Assembly (NCBI GenBank): GCA_037176885.1
Contig: JAWWNJ010000064.1
Location: 806,001-870,000, forward strand
DNA length: 64,000 nt
Direction: 5' to 3'
Source of the DNA: Favolaschia claudopus
Taxonomy: Eukaryota; Basidiomycota; Agaricomycetes; Agaricales; Mycenaceae
Shown here: positions 36,253-47,133 of the stretch, piece after piece
Layout of the letters: each line of letters starts with the position of its first letter
Position numbering within the stretch: the first letter of the stretch is position 1
Program-made: the position numbers and the translations under genes
The notes under the pieces: generated by a model
Told to the model about the DNA's origin: nothing
Seen by the model: the letters and a program-made list of their open reading frames with translations, nothing else
Database searches by the model: none

Positions 36253-36519
36253 TGTGTAGGTAGTAGAGAGATACAAAACAAGAAGATGAAGCAGCCTAGG
36301 CGGGACCCTCCACCAGCGGGCAAGGGAAAGGAAGGTGAGGGTTGAGAGCAAGCAAGCCAGAGTTGCCAAATCGGGCGTGTCACTTTTGTAGTAGCGTCAC
36401 GCGTTTGTGACTGTCACAAACCGTCAGTCCGACTTGGCCAAAATTTACAAATCAAGTTCAAGTTTGTGCGTTGCTCTCTTCCCTCGTTGACTATGGTGTC
36501 CGACGCGAAGACTATATAG
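36253..36519. promoter_or_regulatory. Bidirectional promoter with palindromic GTGAC/GTCAC site
   Basis: 267 bases between divergent start codons. GTCAC occurs at 36379, 36396 and 36413, and GTGAC at 36407. The last two form the palindrome tttgtgactgtcacaaa (36404-36420). A TATA-like actatataga lies just before 36520. Confidence 0.5.
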
Positions 36520-39500
36520 ATGCTCAGGGCCTCATGGGCCTTGGTCTCTTTCCCCTTAATCCCGGGAACAAGATCGAGGCTCGAGCGGTCTCAACCTTTT
36601 TTTCCGTTCCTCGTTCGTCTTTGCCGCCAGGATAGATATTCCTCGTCAAGTCCGAAAGTTCCTACTATCAAATGGGCGTCTTCCAGCAATGCTTCCTCCG
36701 AGACTGCTACAGGCAAGCTTTTTCCTGGACAAGACCACAAATCTTGACACTGTCCATTAGCCGATGCGATTGAGCACAAGTCAGATATAGCGACGAGCGC
36801 ACCTCATAATCGGAGTGATAACACCGGCGCAGATGTTTCAACACCCACCTTTCGCGCCCCGTCATTTCCTTTGCCTACCGCAGAAGAACTCGCTCCGAAT
36901 CCTGAGGTAGAAGCGAAACCCAATATTGACTCTAATATCTTCGAGTCCGATACCCTCGAATATCGCGAGCCGCTCGCCGTCAAGAATCCAAGCCCATCAT
37001 CGAAGTCGACATCATTGGATGCATGCCAGCCCAACACGGAGACGGAGGACCTAGACGGTGGGGATCAAATAAAGTTGCATAATGCAGGTAGGAACTTGTG
37101 AACTTGTCTACCATCAGGAATTGACAAGTTTATCTTGTTTTCTTCGTCTACTGCAGCAGATTCGGAGCCTCTAAAAGCCGTCAACTCTAGTGTTACCAAT
37201 GAAGCAGAATCCTCGAATTTCGAGCAATCTGCTTATGCACACCTTCCCCAATCATCGCTCGACATTCTGGACAAAGTCGCGCGATCTCTCCCTGCAATAC
37301 TCCCCGAACCAGAGCCCGACTCGGGCGAATTCTTCGAGGAGAAGTCGCATGATGACTACGATGGCATATCCACCTCCACTTCTCCTCCAATGACTTCTTT
37401 GAAGTCGTTGCAATTGTTGGTAGCCGACAAAAATTATGACGAGGCCTTGCGTGTGCTCGATGCACTGATGGAATTCCACACCAAAATCCCCCGTTCGTTT
37501 GCATACCAGGAGGCCGCCCTCTGGGCGGTCCGAACCCCAGCTAGTACCGCGGCCGAAGTGGAGGAACAGATCCAAACATTTAGGAAATGGTTTTCCCTTG
37601 TTCCGCGAGCGCACTCGTCGCAGTCCCCCGAATTTCGTCGTCTTCGGGAGCGCCTGATTCGTTCCCATGTCACCTCTCTCCGCCTCGTCATGGAGTTTGG
37701 ACTCATAGCGGTGGAGAAAGGTTGCTCTCGCAGCACACGCAACGCTGTAACCAGTCTCGTATGCATGTATGGGGATTCTAACACCTCTCTCAATTACATA
37801 GAAGAGGTCCTCCGTCGCCACCGCTTATATCTCGGGCTTGCTGTTCCGCGTTCACAGCGCGATGCGCTGGAGAATCAACTGCGCGTAGACCTAATTGGTT
37901 TCGCCGTCAAAGTACTTAGCAATGCTGGCCGATTTGACCACGCTGTGCAACTAATTCCTGACCCCGCTGATACGTCTTTCCATCTGACGCCCGACATCTA
38001 CCTCCATCTTGTGGATAAAATGCAGTCGGCTAGGGATCCTCGTTACGACCCGCATATCAAGTTCATAACCCAGTACAAGTCGGAAGCACGTCATCGACTT
38101 GTGGGGTTGAAGTTGATGGAGAAACCTCACCTCATTTCCGCAATCCGGTGCTTAGCCAATACCGGGCATTTCTATCTAGCCGTCGGTCTTCTTCCCCAAC
38201 TCCAGGACATTGATGCTAGTCTCACATCTGGCACGTTTGACTTCCTGGTCGCGAAGTTGAACGAAAGCCAAGATGAGCAGCGTGTGCAGCATCTTGATGT
38301 TGTTTCCTGTATGCGGGAAGGCCTACAGTCTGCGTCTTCGGACACAACTTCCCCGACCACTACGGCTGGAGTTAACGAACCGCTCCCTTTTGATCATGCC
38401 GAGTACGGTCGTGCTATCAAAGCTCTCACATCGGCCTGGTGTCTGGAGGAGGCCGTGGCTCTGATTCCCGCATATCACGCCCACAACACGGAACAACGAA
38501 AAACGCTCTATGATGTCCTGCTCTGGAAGCTCAGAATTTCCCGCAACCGAAAGTACAAATGGCATATAAAACAGCTCAGGAAGACAAGAGAGTCTCTGGC
38601 GGTCAAGAGTCCTCGGCCTGCCTCGGTTGCGCAAGCTGCTACGCCTGCGTCACAGCCTGCGATGGCTCACGCCACATATCTGGAGATTTTTCCCAGCGAA
38701 CAGATATACATGGCGTCCTCTTTATCTTTTTCCGCGCCTCCGTTGCGCGTGGAATCTGCTCTGGCTGCGAGTCTACGTTCCTTGCGCAAAGCATTTCGGG
38801 ACCGTTTTTCCCCCAGCGCGCCCCACCCTCTCAGTATTGTCCGGTTTTTGGAGGTTTATACAGCATTGGAGCGCGCTCGCGCAATACCGCTACTAAGAAA
38901 CCTGGCGCTCAAACGTGGCGATTTTCATGCCCTGTCATATATCTTTGCGGAGATGCTTTTTCACGCACGGCGCAGAGATCCTGGCCTCGTTCTCCAGACC
39001 TTCGCCACTTACTTTTTCATTGTTGGCGTCCCTCGTGACGTCCTTATGCTGCAACTCCAAAAAATCAAGACTCGCATGGATGGCCCATGGGCAGCCCCTC
39101 GGCGGTTGGTGACGAAGCTATTCCCGCATCCTATGCACGCAGCAGTCGTCTGGCGTGCGCTGCTCCACCTCACTGGGGATGAAGCACTGCAGGCACTCTA
39201 CGACAAACTTCTTCAGTTCGCAGATGTGAATCTCATCAAGACTTGCATGTTACACCCCAATGTGCCGCTCCTGCACCCACCGCCAACATGGAAAACTGGT
39301 GTCAACAATTCCGCGTTCACCCCGTTCATACGGCGTCTTTGTCGCGCATTTGGCCCAGAGCGTGGTAGTTCTATTTTACAGGATATGGTGCTGTTGAGGA
39401 TCAATCCCAATATCTATCAACTTACAGAACTTGCAATGGTGTACTCCCGTGCTGGTGATGCACGCCGGACTCTGTTGATGCTGGATCAGGTGGAATCGGC

Positions 39501-40429
39501 TACCGACGCCGCAGAAAGCGTGGACGCAGACGCGGCCGAGCAAAGCCAGGTGGCTGGACACCGCGAAGCTGGAAGGAATAGTCAGGTTCATTCTCTCCCT
39601 CGAGTGGACCAGGTGTTCTATGTTGCAATTATAAGGGGCCTTTTGTCCAGCAAGAATCACGTTCAGGCGAGGAATGTTGAACGTCGTATGTTCGCGCGTC
39701 ACGGTTATGTTCCTGGACAGAATCGACACGTTGACGAGCTCTACGAGGACCTGCATGCCGCGGAACAGGGCAGAGAGATTACTAGGCGCGAGGTCTGTAC
39801 TCACTCTATGTTTATCCTGGTCTTTCCTTGCTTACATATATCATTGAAGACTCCGATCTCTGTTGCGCATAACTCCAGATATAACGCCCTTCTCGAAAAG
39901 GTGTTTTTGCTCCATCTTCTTTTTGCCCCTTCAAAGCTGAATAGCATGGTGCACAGGGCCGAACCAGCGAAGACCTCGCGCTTGCCGCGTTCGATTCGCT
40001 CGGTGATTAGCTTTGGGCGACTAGTCAACAAGTTTTACTTGGCCTATCGCGCCTATGAAGTCGGTCGTTGTCGACAACGTGAGCTCGCTCCGTTGACGTC
40101 AACCGTTCACCTACCCCCGCTATGCTTGGAAGATGTCAACGACGCTTCCGTCAGTCAGACTGTAGCCAGTCAGACTGTAGCCGAATCGTTCAGCTCTGTT
40201 TTCCTTGAAGGGGTGTGCCAGGTAGGTCAACAAGGCGAAGCAAGCCAATCCAAGACATGCTATGTTATGGGTACATCATTACTTGCGGGCCGAGGACATG
40301 TTAGATTGTATGAGGTACATGTCGGCGTATCGAGGAAGACGCTACGTTTTGTATGTAGTGTTTCTACAGTCGAGAGCGGATCGATGCAGAACGAAAGGAT
40401 TCGAAAGAGGGAGGAACTGCGGTGGGTAA
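36520..40429 (+). CDS. Putative mitochondrial helical-repeat (PPR-like) protein
   Basis: Exon 1 (36520-36712) encodes MLRASWALVSFPLIPGTRSRLER, an Arg/Ser-rich start typical of a mitochondrial presequence. It is followed by a probable GC-AG intron (36713-36760), exon 2 (36761-37087), an intron (37088-37157) and a very long exon from 37158. The long exon encodes helix-pair repeats of PPR or TPR type (for example LLVADKNYDEALRVLDALM, KVLSNAGRFDHAVQLIPD, IRCLANTGHFYLAVGLLPQ, RAIKALTSAWCLEEAVALIPA, MVYSRAGDARRTLLMLDQV). Such proteins usually bind organellar RNA. The frame stays open to 40434, but splice signals suggest the 3' part is split: an intron of 57 nt after TRRE (from 39794), another after LLEK, and a last exon in a different frame ending MLWVHHYLRAEDMLDCMRYM...stop at 40427. 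The exact C-terminus is therefore uncertain. Confidence 0.65.
36713..36760 (+). other. Probable GC-AG intron in PPR-like gene
   Basis: Donor acag|gcaagc, acceptor gtccattag, 48 nt. Splicing joins SSETAT to ADAIEHKSDIATSAP in frame; unspliced, the frame hits a stop. Confidence 0.5.
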
Positions 40430-40680
40430 ATTAGCGCGGGTGCTCCATAGGGAGGAGAGAAGGGTAATGCAAAGAGTGAGAGGAAGGGTGTTAAAGGGAG
40501 TGGTCCATGCGTATTTGGATGCAATGAGCGAAAGTAACGTACAAAATAGTGTAAGCTTGCGCAATAAAATACCGTGACAAGGCGTGAACAGAATAACATA
40601 AGATGAGAGCGTCAACCGCTGCGCGTCCGTCCAAAATGAAGTCCGAATACATACCCAAGCAAACGCCGTCGTTCACAGCG

Positions 40681-42362
40681 TTATGACGCCGGAGGTGGTG
40701 CTGCAGTAGCGGTCTGTGTTTCGGGATGTGATGGTGGTGCTGCCGGTGCAATTTCGGCTTGGGAGGGGCTGGTGAGGTCTTTTCGAATATTCGTGTATGC
40801 AGGTGGGAGCTCCACGGTTTCTGACTCTTCCTCGCCGGGGGGAGCCATGCTCGGACCAGCGTCTGCGTGCTGGATGATGTTGACAGGCCGCAATTGTCGC
40901 ATCGGCGCGCTCTTCCCTGTACGTCCGGACATGCTCATACTCGGATCAGGCGTTCCACTGCGAGTGTCGTCGCTCGTAACGATGCTGATGGGCCTTCCGT
41001 GGCTGTCCGTTCGTCCATCGGCAGTGAGCCCACCAACGGAAGATCGGTCCCCAGCAGTGGGATCTGCGACCATGAAGGGCTCGGGTTGGTAGAATTGCGG
41101 GAGTTCGTTGCGCGGGGCGCCATTGTGATCATCGCCCTCATCTACGTCGGCGGTAAGCAGGTCGGGCCGGAACTTTTCCTTTCGGGCCATTCGTCGGCGC
41201 CTCATGAGGAAGAGGGCTACAAGTCCCATTGCGACCACAAATGCGACGCCACCCACGACACCACCAACGATGGCTCCGATATTTGTGCTGCTGCTGCTAG
41301 TATGCAAGCGTGAATCATCGGGTCATGAGAGAATGACCGGAAATTTCCACCATACCTGTTGTTTGTGTTTCCGCCACCCCCACCGCCGCCACCCCCGCCT
41401 CCTCCGCCACCTGAGTTCCCACCGTTGGTACCGGTCTGGTAGGACCCACCGGCAGGATTGCCAGCTGTCGAGGTTGGACTATCGCTTTTCAAACACGAGT
41501 TGTCGTTGTTTGCACCACTGCCCACGATATACAGTGTACTCCCTCCAGTTCCATTCCCCCGATTATCACCCGCCACGAGGAGGAAGGTTGTCATTCCGCG
41601 CAATGGAGGCGTCCATGAAAAACCGGTGCCTTGCTCGGGGACTTGGGTGATGGAGCCTTGTGGGATTTCGAAAGAGTCGCCGCCAGGAATGACGCCGTGG
41701 AATTTGGGCGTGCTAGAGGATGCATCACGAGATCAGAAAGAGGGAGCATGGCGGGCTTCGTCGAGGTATGACGTACCCTTGCACGCCAGCAGATGGATCC
41801 CACCTTGATATCGAATTAGCGAAGAACTACGATGAAGATTGTGCTCAAACATACCATAATCGTGTCGGACTGCACTGAGTGATGACACCGTCAGGCACGA
41901 TGGAGTAGACGAACTGAGGCTTGACGTTTTGAGACGCGTCGAAGCAGCTGGCGTCTCCAGAGGATCCGACCTGCACGCCAACGCTGGTTCCACCTGAAGC
42001 GAATCCTGAGGAGTCGCTTACCTAGTGATTGGAGCAGCAGTAAGAAAAGAGGTTGGGTCGTAATACATGAAGTGTGAAAGACGCACGACCGCAACAAACT
42101 GGGAGTTTTGAGGGTAATTAATTTTGAAGCTGATACTGGTGCTCTGGAATGGGCCCTCGTCCTGTATTTTGCGGGCCTCGATGTTGTTTGGGAGCGGGGA
42201 ACTGCCGTACGGAACGACTAAGACTTGGAATGGCGGAGAGCCACCAGAGACAGTAATTGAGACGTTCCCGCATTGTGTTGGGTTGCCGTTGAAATTCCAT
42301 GTGTATGCGTCGACAGCAGCAGGGACCGCAAGGGCGAGGGCGGCCACAATGAAGTTTGCCAT
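40681..42362 (-). CDS. Mucin-like type I membrane protein of fungal surface family
   Basis: MANFIVAALALAVPAAVDA is a signal peptide. The ectodomain (YTWNFNGNPTQCGNVSITVSG onward, with VSDSSGFASGGTSVGVQVG and FLLVAGDNRGNGTGGSTL) has the beta-rich, Cys-poor pattern seen repeatedly in agaricomycete surface proteins. A Gly-rich run (about 14 Gly) precedes one transmembrane helix (IVGGVVGGVAFVVAMGLVALFLM) with a stop-transfer RRRR. The cytoplasmic tail of about 150 residues is rich in Pro, Ser and acidic residues and ends PPPAS. The function is unknown; a role in cell-surface sensing or wall contact is a guess. Introns of normal size split the ectodomain. The start is the first ATG and opens the signal peptide. 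Confidence 0.75.
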
Positions 42363-43394
42363 GGTGGTGGAGAGCCAACCGCAAGATTACGGGTAGAATG
42401 ACCGCGTGTGACTGATACCTCGCTAAAAAGGTGGATCCACCGCCGCACCACTTGGCCCCAGCACCTACGCTAGCTTTAAGGCCCTCTTTCTTGGACACCA
42501 GACCGTAGACGTCGCAGAGTATACCCCAGAGCGCGTTCTTTGAAGCGATACTAGGAGTTGGGGATGAGTGTGGTGGTCGAGTGTTGTGACTGTCACGTTG
42601 TGATCCCGCCTGATCCCGCACAAAAGAACATTCCTGTACTCCTTCCGTCCTGCTGCGCTTCAGGCTTGCCTTGGCCTAGCCATACTTCGCATTCTACTCA
42701 ATGATTTCGACTCACAGGCTCCAGACTTTTTTCACTCCACGTTCTGTTGCATAATTATCGCGGGTTCTCAGCGTCGCCAATTAGCTCCAACCAGTCGCCA
42801 GAGAAAGTCCACAAGGAGTTTCGTAGCGCGAAAAATATCAGCTTGGTGATTTCTGTCTATTTTTGTTGTGAGGCGCTCTCCAGCAACTCGGGTGTCACGG
42901 CCTCCAGCGGAGGCTTGAGAAAATTATCTGGTTGTCGCCGAATTCTTGCTGGGCGCTCGATCGAGTTGGCTCAGTGACTCTACCCTTGGCCTCCACTCCT
43001 GTGTTACAATAAATCTCGGTTTTAGCTTTCCCGAGTTTTGCTTTATTTTCATACCAGTGCCGTGGTAATGCGGTCGTGGTGCGTAATATTCGTAGTGGGG
43101 CTTTCCAGCCCAAAAGCGATCCATTCCTCTCACTTAAACTTGGGATATCTTCGCAGTGTATTTGTGCAAGTAGAGGCTGCTGCGGCTTATTTTTCTGTCG
43201 ACATTCCATATAAGGCAATCACCACCTCGCGGACAGAAAAGGAAGGTTGTGGCTGTGGTCTGACCGATTTCATGTTTCCTCACGGAATAGCAACGGTGAC
43301 AGAAAAGGCAGAGCATATCGTGACATCCAATACACATAAAATTCGTTGATACATGAATAATGGCCCCAGAAACGAAACACAATCCACGGCTAGC
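42363..43394. other. Intergenic region
   Basis: About 1 kb. A GTGAC/GTCAC pair (42586, 42592) lies about 230 bases upstream of the gene at 42362. The right end (from about 43205) is the tail of the inverted duplication. No other gene is recognised. Confidence 0.5.
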
Positions 43395-45800
43395 CTACCA
43401 GCTAAAATTTCAATATGAGCGCGGCACACGATAAAAGTGCAGAACACATACCTGTAATTCTCGACATGCAAGAACACTTCGGAAGCCACGCCCCGTCCCA
43501 GTGCAAGTGACAACTGCTCGGCTGCCACAGCACTGCGCACGTCGTGTGCGAACTCATCGGGTCCGCAAGCTGTAGTGGTAGACGTGAATCTCAGCGAACA
43601 CGTATAAGCAAAGAGCGTACCAACAACCGCCACTCTCCCGGGCTCGTTACAAAGCTCACGGACAAGCTCGCAGATATTGGGACGCCCATTATGGAGGGAC
43701 CCAAAGTTGTCGTCGCTCTTCGAGTCACCCTTTTCCGGGTCGATCTCCTCGACCTTTTGACGAGTGACGTGGGTGTTCTGCGCAACTCCGATGGTTTCCA
43801 AGTCAGTTAAAGGCTTCATTTGGCGTTCAAGCCAGGTGAATGCGCCTGCGAGAGAATGAGACCACAACTCCGAATGCGATCGAGGAAAAATCTTACCACC
43901 CTCGCGAACAGCTACGACGAACCGAGTCGTCACGTCTGCTGGACGGGAAGATCGGTTGCGTTCCAGATCAATCAGCAGAGGAATGGTGAAGCTTGCGCCT
44001 ATGTTCAAGGGCAGTCAGTATTTGCTAGGATTTGAGGAAATTCACAATTTACCGCTGCCGCCAGCAAGGAACAAAACGCGGTCAAAGCGCCTCAGATCAC
44101 TCGCCAACCCAACATGTCCGTAGGGTCCATCAACAAACACCGAGATACACGTCTTCCCTTTAGACGCAGCCTTCTCCAACGCCTTCGTAATACCATACCG
44201 CGCGCGTAAAACTAATTCTATCTGCTGCAAGTTTGCCCCGGTTTGCTCTCCGGCAGCAGGCACATTCGCGATGGTGAACGGATGGCTGGACGCCCAATGG
44301 AGAGGTCCAAAGAGGAAACGAACAAAGACGTGTTGTCCGGCGGCCCATCGGAAAGAATTGGGTACAGCGATTCGAACGTGCAGGGTGCGGTCTTCCAAGA
44401 CGGATACGATCGCTGTGCCGGGTGTGAGAGTGGCGCGCACGACGCGGTAAACCCAGACGGTGCCGTATAGCGCGAGTGTTGCCCAGAAGTAGTGCCTGAA
44501 TGAGATGACTTGAGTGACGGAGAGAGCGAAGACGAGTTGAACGTACCACGAAGTGAGGAAGAAATCGACATGGACAAATAGAGCGGCCATGAAGATCGAA
44601 GCAGCACTTTGTCACGTTCAGCTTCGGGGCAATGTCAGAGCTGCATTTCTTACATGAAATGCATTCTACGGAGGAACAGAATCATTGTCAAACTTTGCGA
44701 ATGAACAGAGATTTTGAAAACATACTTCTTGAAGAATTCGTAATATCTATTGCGGATGAATCCCCAGCTCATCGCGAGAAGCCAGGTCTGCGACAAATAT
44801 GCAGTTAGTTTAGCAAGACATGAAGGTCTTCTACGAGATCGCACTTGGGGAACAAGGGCAGCGACACCAGTCCAGATGAAGCGGTCGGTCGCCCAACTCA
44901 TCTCCATCATCCCTTCATTGATGTCTCTCACAATGAATGGGAAGGTATGGGCGAGCGAAGTGATATCTGTGTCGCAGGGAATCAGAACGCTGCATGTTTC
45001 AAGTCCGAAGGGGCAAGCGTACACATCAACAAAGCCGACCAGCGATGGAATACCTGTAAACGCTCGTGCGACGTACGAGTAAGAAGCACAACGTAGTTCG
45101 TCTTGCTTGCGAACGCTCTGGAGACGACGGTGAGTATTCGTGAGCAACGCGGCCAGAATTGGGCATGTACATCATGAAAGGCATAATACCAATGCTGATC
45201 CACCCAGTCCTCGTAGCAATTGGAGGCGAATCGCCCATGGCGGGATCTGGCCAATAGAATGGTTTGGGCCCAAGCATAAGAGCTACACCGTCCACTGTGA
45301 GCCCTTGCCGGTAGGAGGCTAGCAAATCCGTACCCATCACCCAAATGAACATAGCACCGACGGCTATGATAGCTGCAAGTGGTGGTGTGTAATAATTCCC
45401 AAAAACCTTGAAGCGCCAAACGCGGGAGGTCGTATAACTCAAGATCGCAACCAATCTGTCGAATGCGCTGGCACGAGTCCTTGGGACCGCCGAGCGACGG
45501 TGCAGAGCCCAAGATCCCCATCGGAAAAGCGCCGCGACGCCGATAGCAGCACAGAAGAAGTAAACTGTGGTCAATGCAAAGTCCCAATCCGCGGTGTACC
45601 ACTGGATTCGACTGGTTACCGCTGCGTCCACACACAGTTTGTCGATGCTGGATGCTCACGTTGTGGAACCGACTCTGGATAAGTTTGCCCTGCTCCGGAG
45701 TGATCTGGCTGAAATCGTATCCCTCGCGTTCGTGGGCGGTTTGCCAGGTGATAGGGTGGTCCAACCACTCCCTGTTCCACGTCATTTCGCCCATGTCCAT
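43395..45800 (-). CDS. Ferric reductase-like transmembrane oxidoreductase (copy 2)
   Basis: A paralog of the gene at 19785 with the same exon layout. The start is MDMGEMTWNREWLDHPITW at 45800; copy 1 has two extra residues at the start. Helices (TTVYFFCAAIGVAALF and on), TRTSHERLQVFHRW, HTFPFIVRDIN, RNRYYEFFKKMHFIAASIF, HPFTIANVPAAGE, DGPYGHVGLASDLRRFDRV, LFLAGGSGASFTIPLL, CGPDEFAHDVRSA and a terminal YSW are all present. The probable 39-nt intron (45295-45333) is open in frame here, so unspliced RNA would encode 13 extra residues (GTDLLASYRQGLT plus flank). The intron after RFHN is 58 nt against 54 nt in copy 1. The predicted role is cell-surface reduction of ferric or cupric ions before uptake. 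No lesion is seen. Confidence 0.82.
45295..45333 (-). other. Probable 39-nt intron in ferric reductase copy 2
   Basis: Donor gtacgg, acceptor ctcacag, the same length and place as in copy 1. Removal gives FIWVMVDGVALMLGPKPF with family-like spacing; retention keeps the frame open. Confidence 0.55.
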
Positions 45801-47133
45801 GTTGTCGCGGTGGTGGTGGTGGTAGACGAAAGAGTAGCACTCGGCACAACGGATTTATCTGTGGGAAACCACGGAATGTTCGGCAGTCCCGGGGTTATGA
45901 GCGTAACCTTGGCTCTCAGAGATTCTCAGACAAAAATGCAGAAAAAACGAAAGATTTCGACAAAAAGAAATCGTATTGTTGGGCTGGATACTGACAATTG
46001 GAGCTAAGAAGCGAGATAACCGAGGATACGATCATCGCGGCCAGTAAAACGACCGCTCCCGTTGGTAGAGACCGCAGGATCCAGACACTGAGACAGGTGG
46101 TGGTGATGAAGTGTTGACTCGGGAACCCGCCCCATCGAGACGCCAAGCAGTGGGACCAATAGAGGGGGTAACGATGCCAAGATAGCAACCAGGAACGGTT
46201 GGCGATGAGGAGTGGTGGGCGCAGAGCAAGAACAGAGAGGTCGATGGCTGGATGAACGACGATGGCGGACGAGCGAGAGATCGGCATTGAACGAATGGAG
46301 AGACATAAATATGACGGGGGAGGGGGACGAGGAGAGGGGGGAGCGTATTCTTGAGTCTTCAAAGCTATCTGGATACTGGACGGATATGCTGAGGTACGAG
46401 CCAGTCATGGAACCTTCCCCAATAAACTTGATCGTTTGTTCTGGATGCAGGTCGATCTAGTAATGAAGACTGGCGGTGAGATAAGGATGAACCGAGGAAA
46501 GTATGGCAAAATAATATACCGACTAACCTAAAGGTGCTTGGAGGAGCAACGAGCGCGATGGACTGAGAAATGGTGACCAGTTGCAGACCTTGAACAAAAG
46601 ACAAGGATGGTGTGTTGCGTAGATTCAAAAGGTGAGGGCAAACGAAGATCAGAGAGAAAATCAAGGGCAGGAAACGAAGGGCAAAGTGGGGGATGGTGGG
46701 GAAGGAAAGCAAAGACGGTTGCAGGTGGTTGCTGGCCTTTATAATGCCGGACTTTTCTACCGAAGGACCGGGTTGATGAAATCGTTCGCCGTCGAGCTAT
46801 TTACGCGGCTTACGACATTGCGCCATTTCCGCGATCAAGTGGTCAAGAGTCACGGTCACTTGTCACAACCTGCTTTTTTTCATTGCTCACCACGACCATG
46901 TGCGCCTTGTTGACGCGTTCTATATTCTGGGCTATGTTTTCAACTCTTCGCGATTTAAGTCTCGATTCCACCTCAACCTCTTCGTGTCCTCAACCTTTTG
47001 AATCGAGTTTTACACTCTATTGTTTCGAATTCTCACCATCTCGTTATTCATAAGTTATCCTGAGTCTTCCCAAACATTTCACACATCCAATGTCACCATT
47101 ACTGGCACGAGGGACTTTCCCATTCCCCACGAC
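45801..47133. promoter_or_regulatory. Shared upstream region of ferric reductase copy 2 and P450 copy 2
   Basis: 1.3 kb between divergent genes. The left 1.1 kb is the duplicated upstream region with GTCAC sites at 46849, 46855 and 46862 and a TATA box near 46737-46745 (minus strand). The right about 200 bases belong to the P450 side. Confidence 0.5.

Larger units (their letters stand above)
43205..46923 (-). repeat. Inverted segmental duplication, arm 2
   Basis: Reverse-complement match to 18699-22390, covering the ferric reductase copy 2 gene, about 190 bases of 3' flank and the roughly 1.1 kb upstream region including the GTCAC cluster and TATA box. The arms are about 20.8 kb apart. Confidence 0.85.

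Noticed and set aside
41390..41420. Poly-Gly run as a repeat expansion of interest
   Set aside because: It sits next to the transmembrane helix in a low-complexity linker, which is usual for this type of surface protein.
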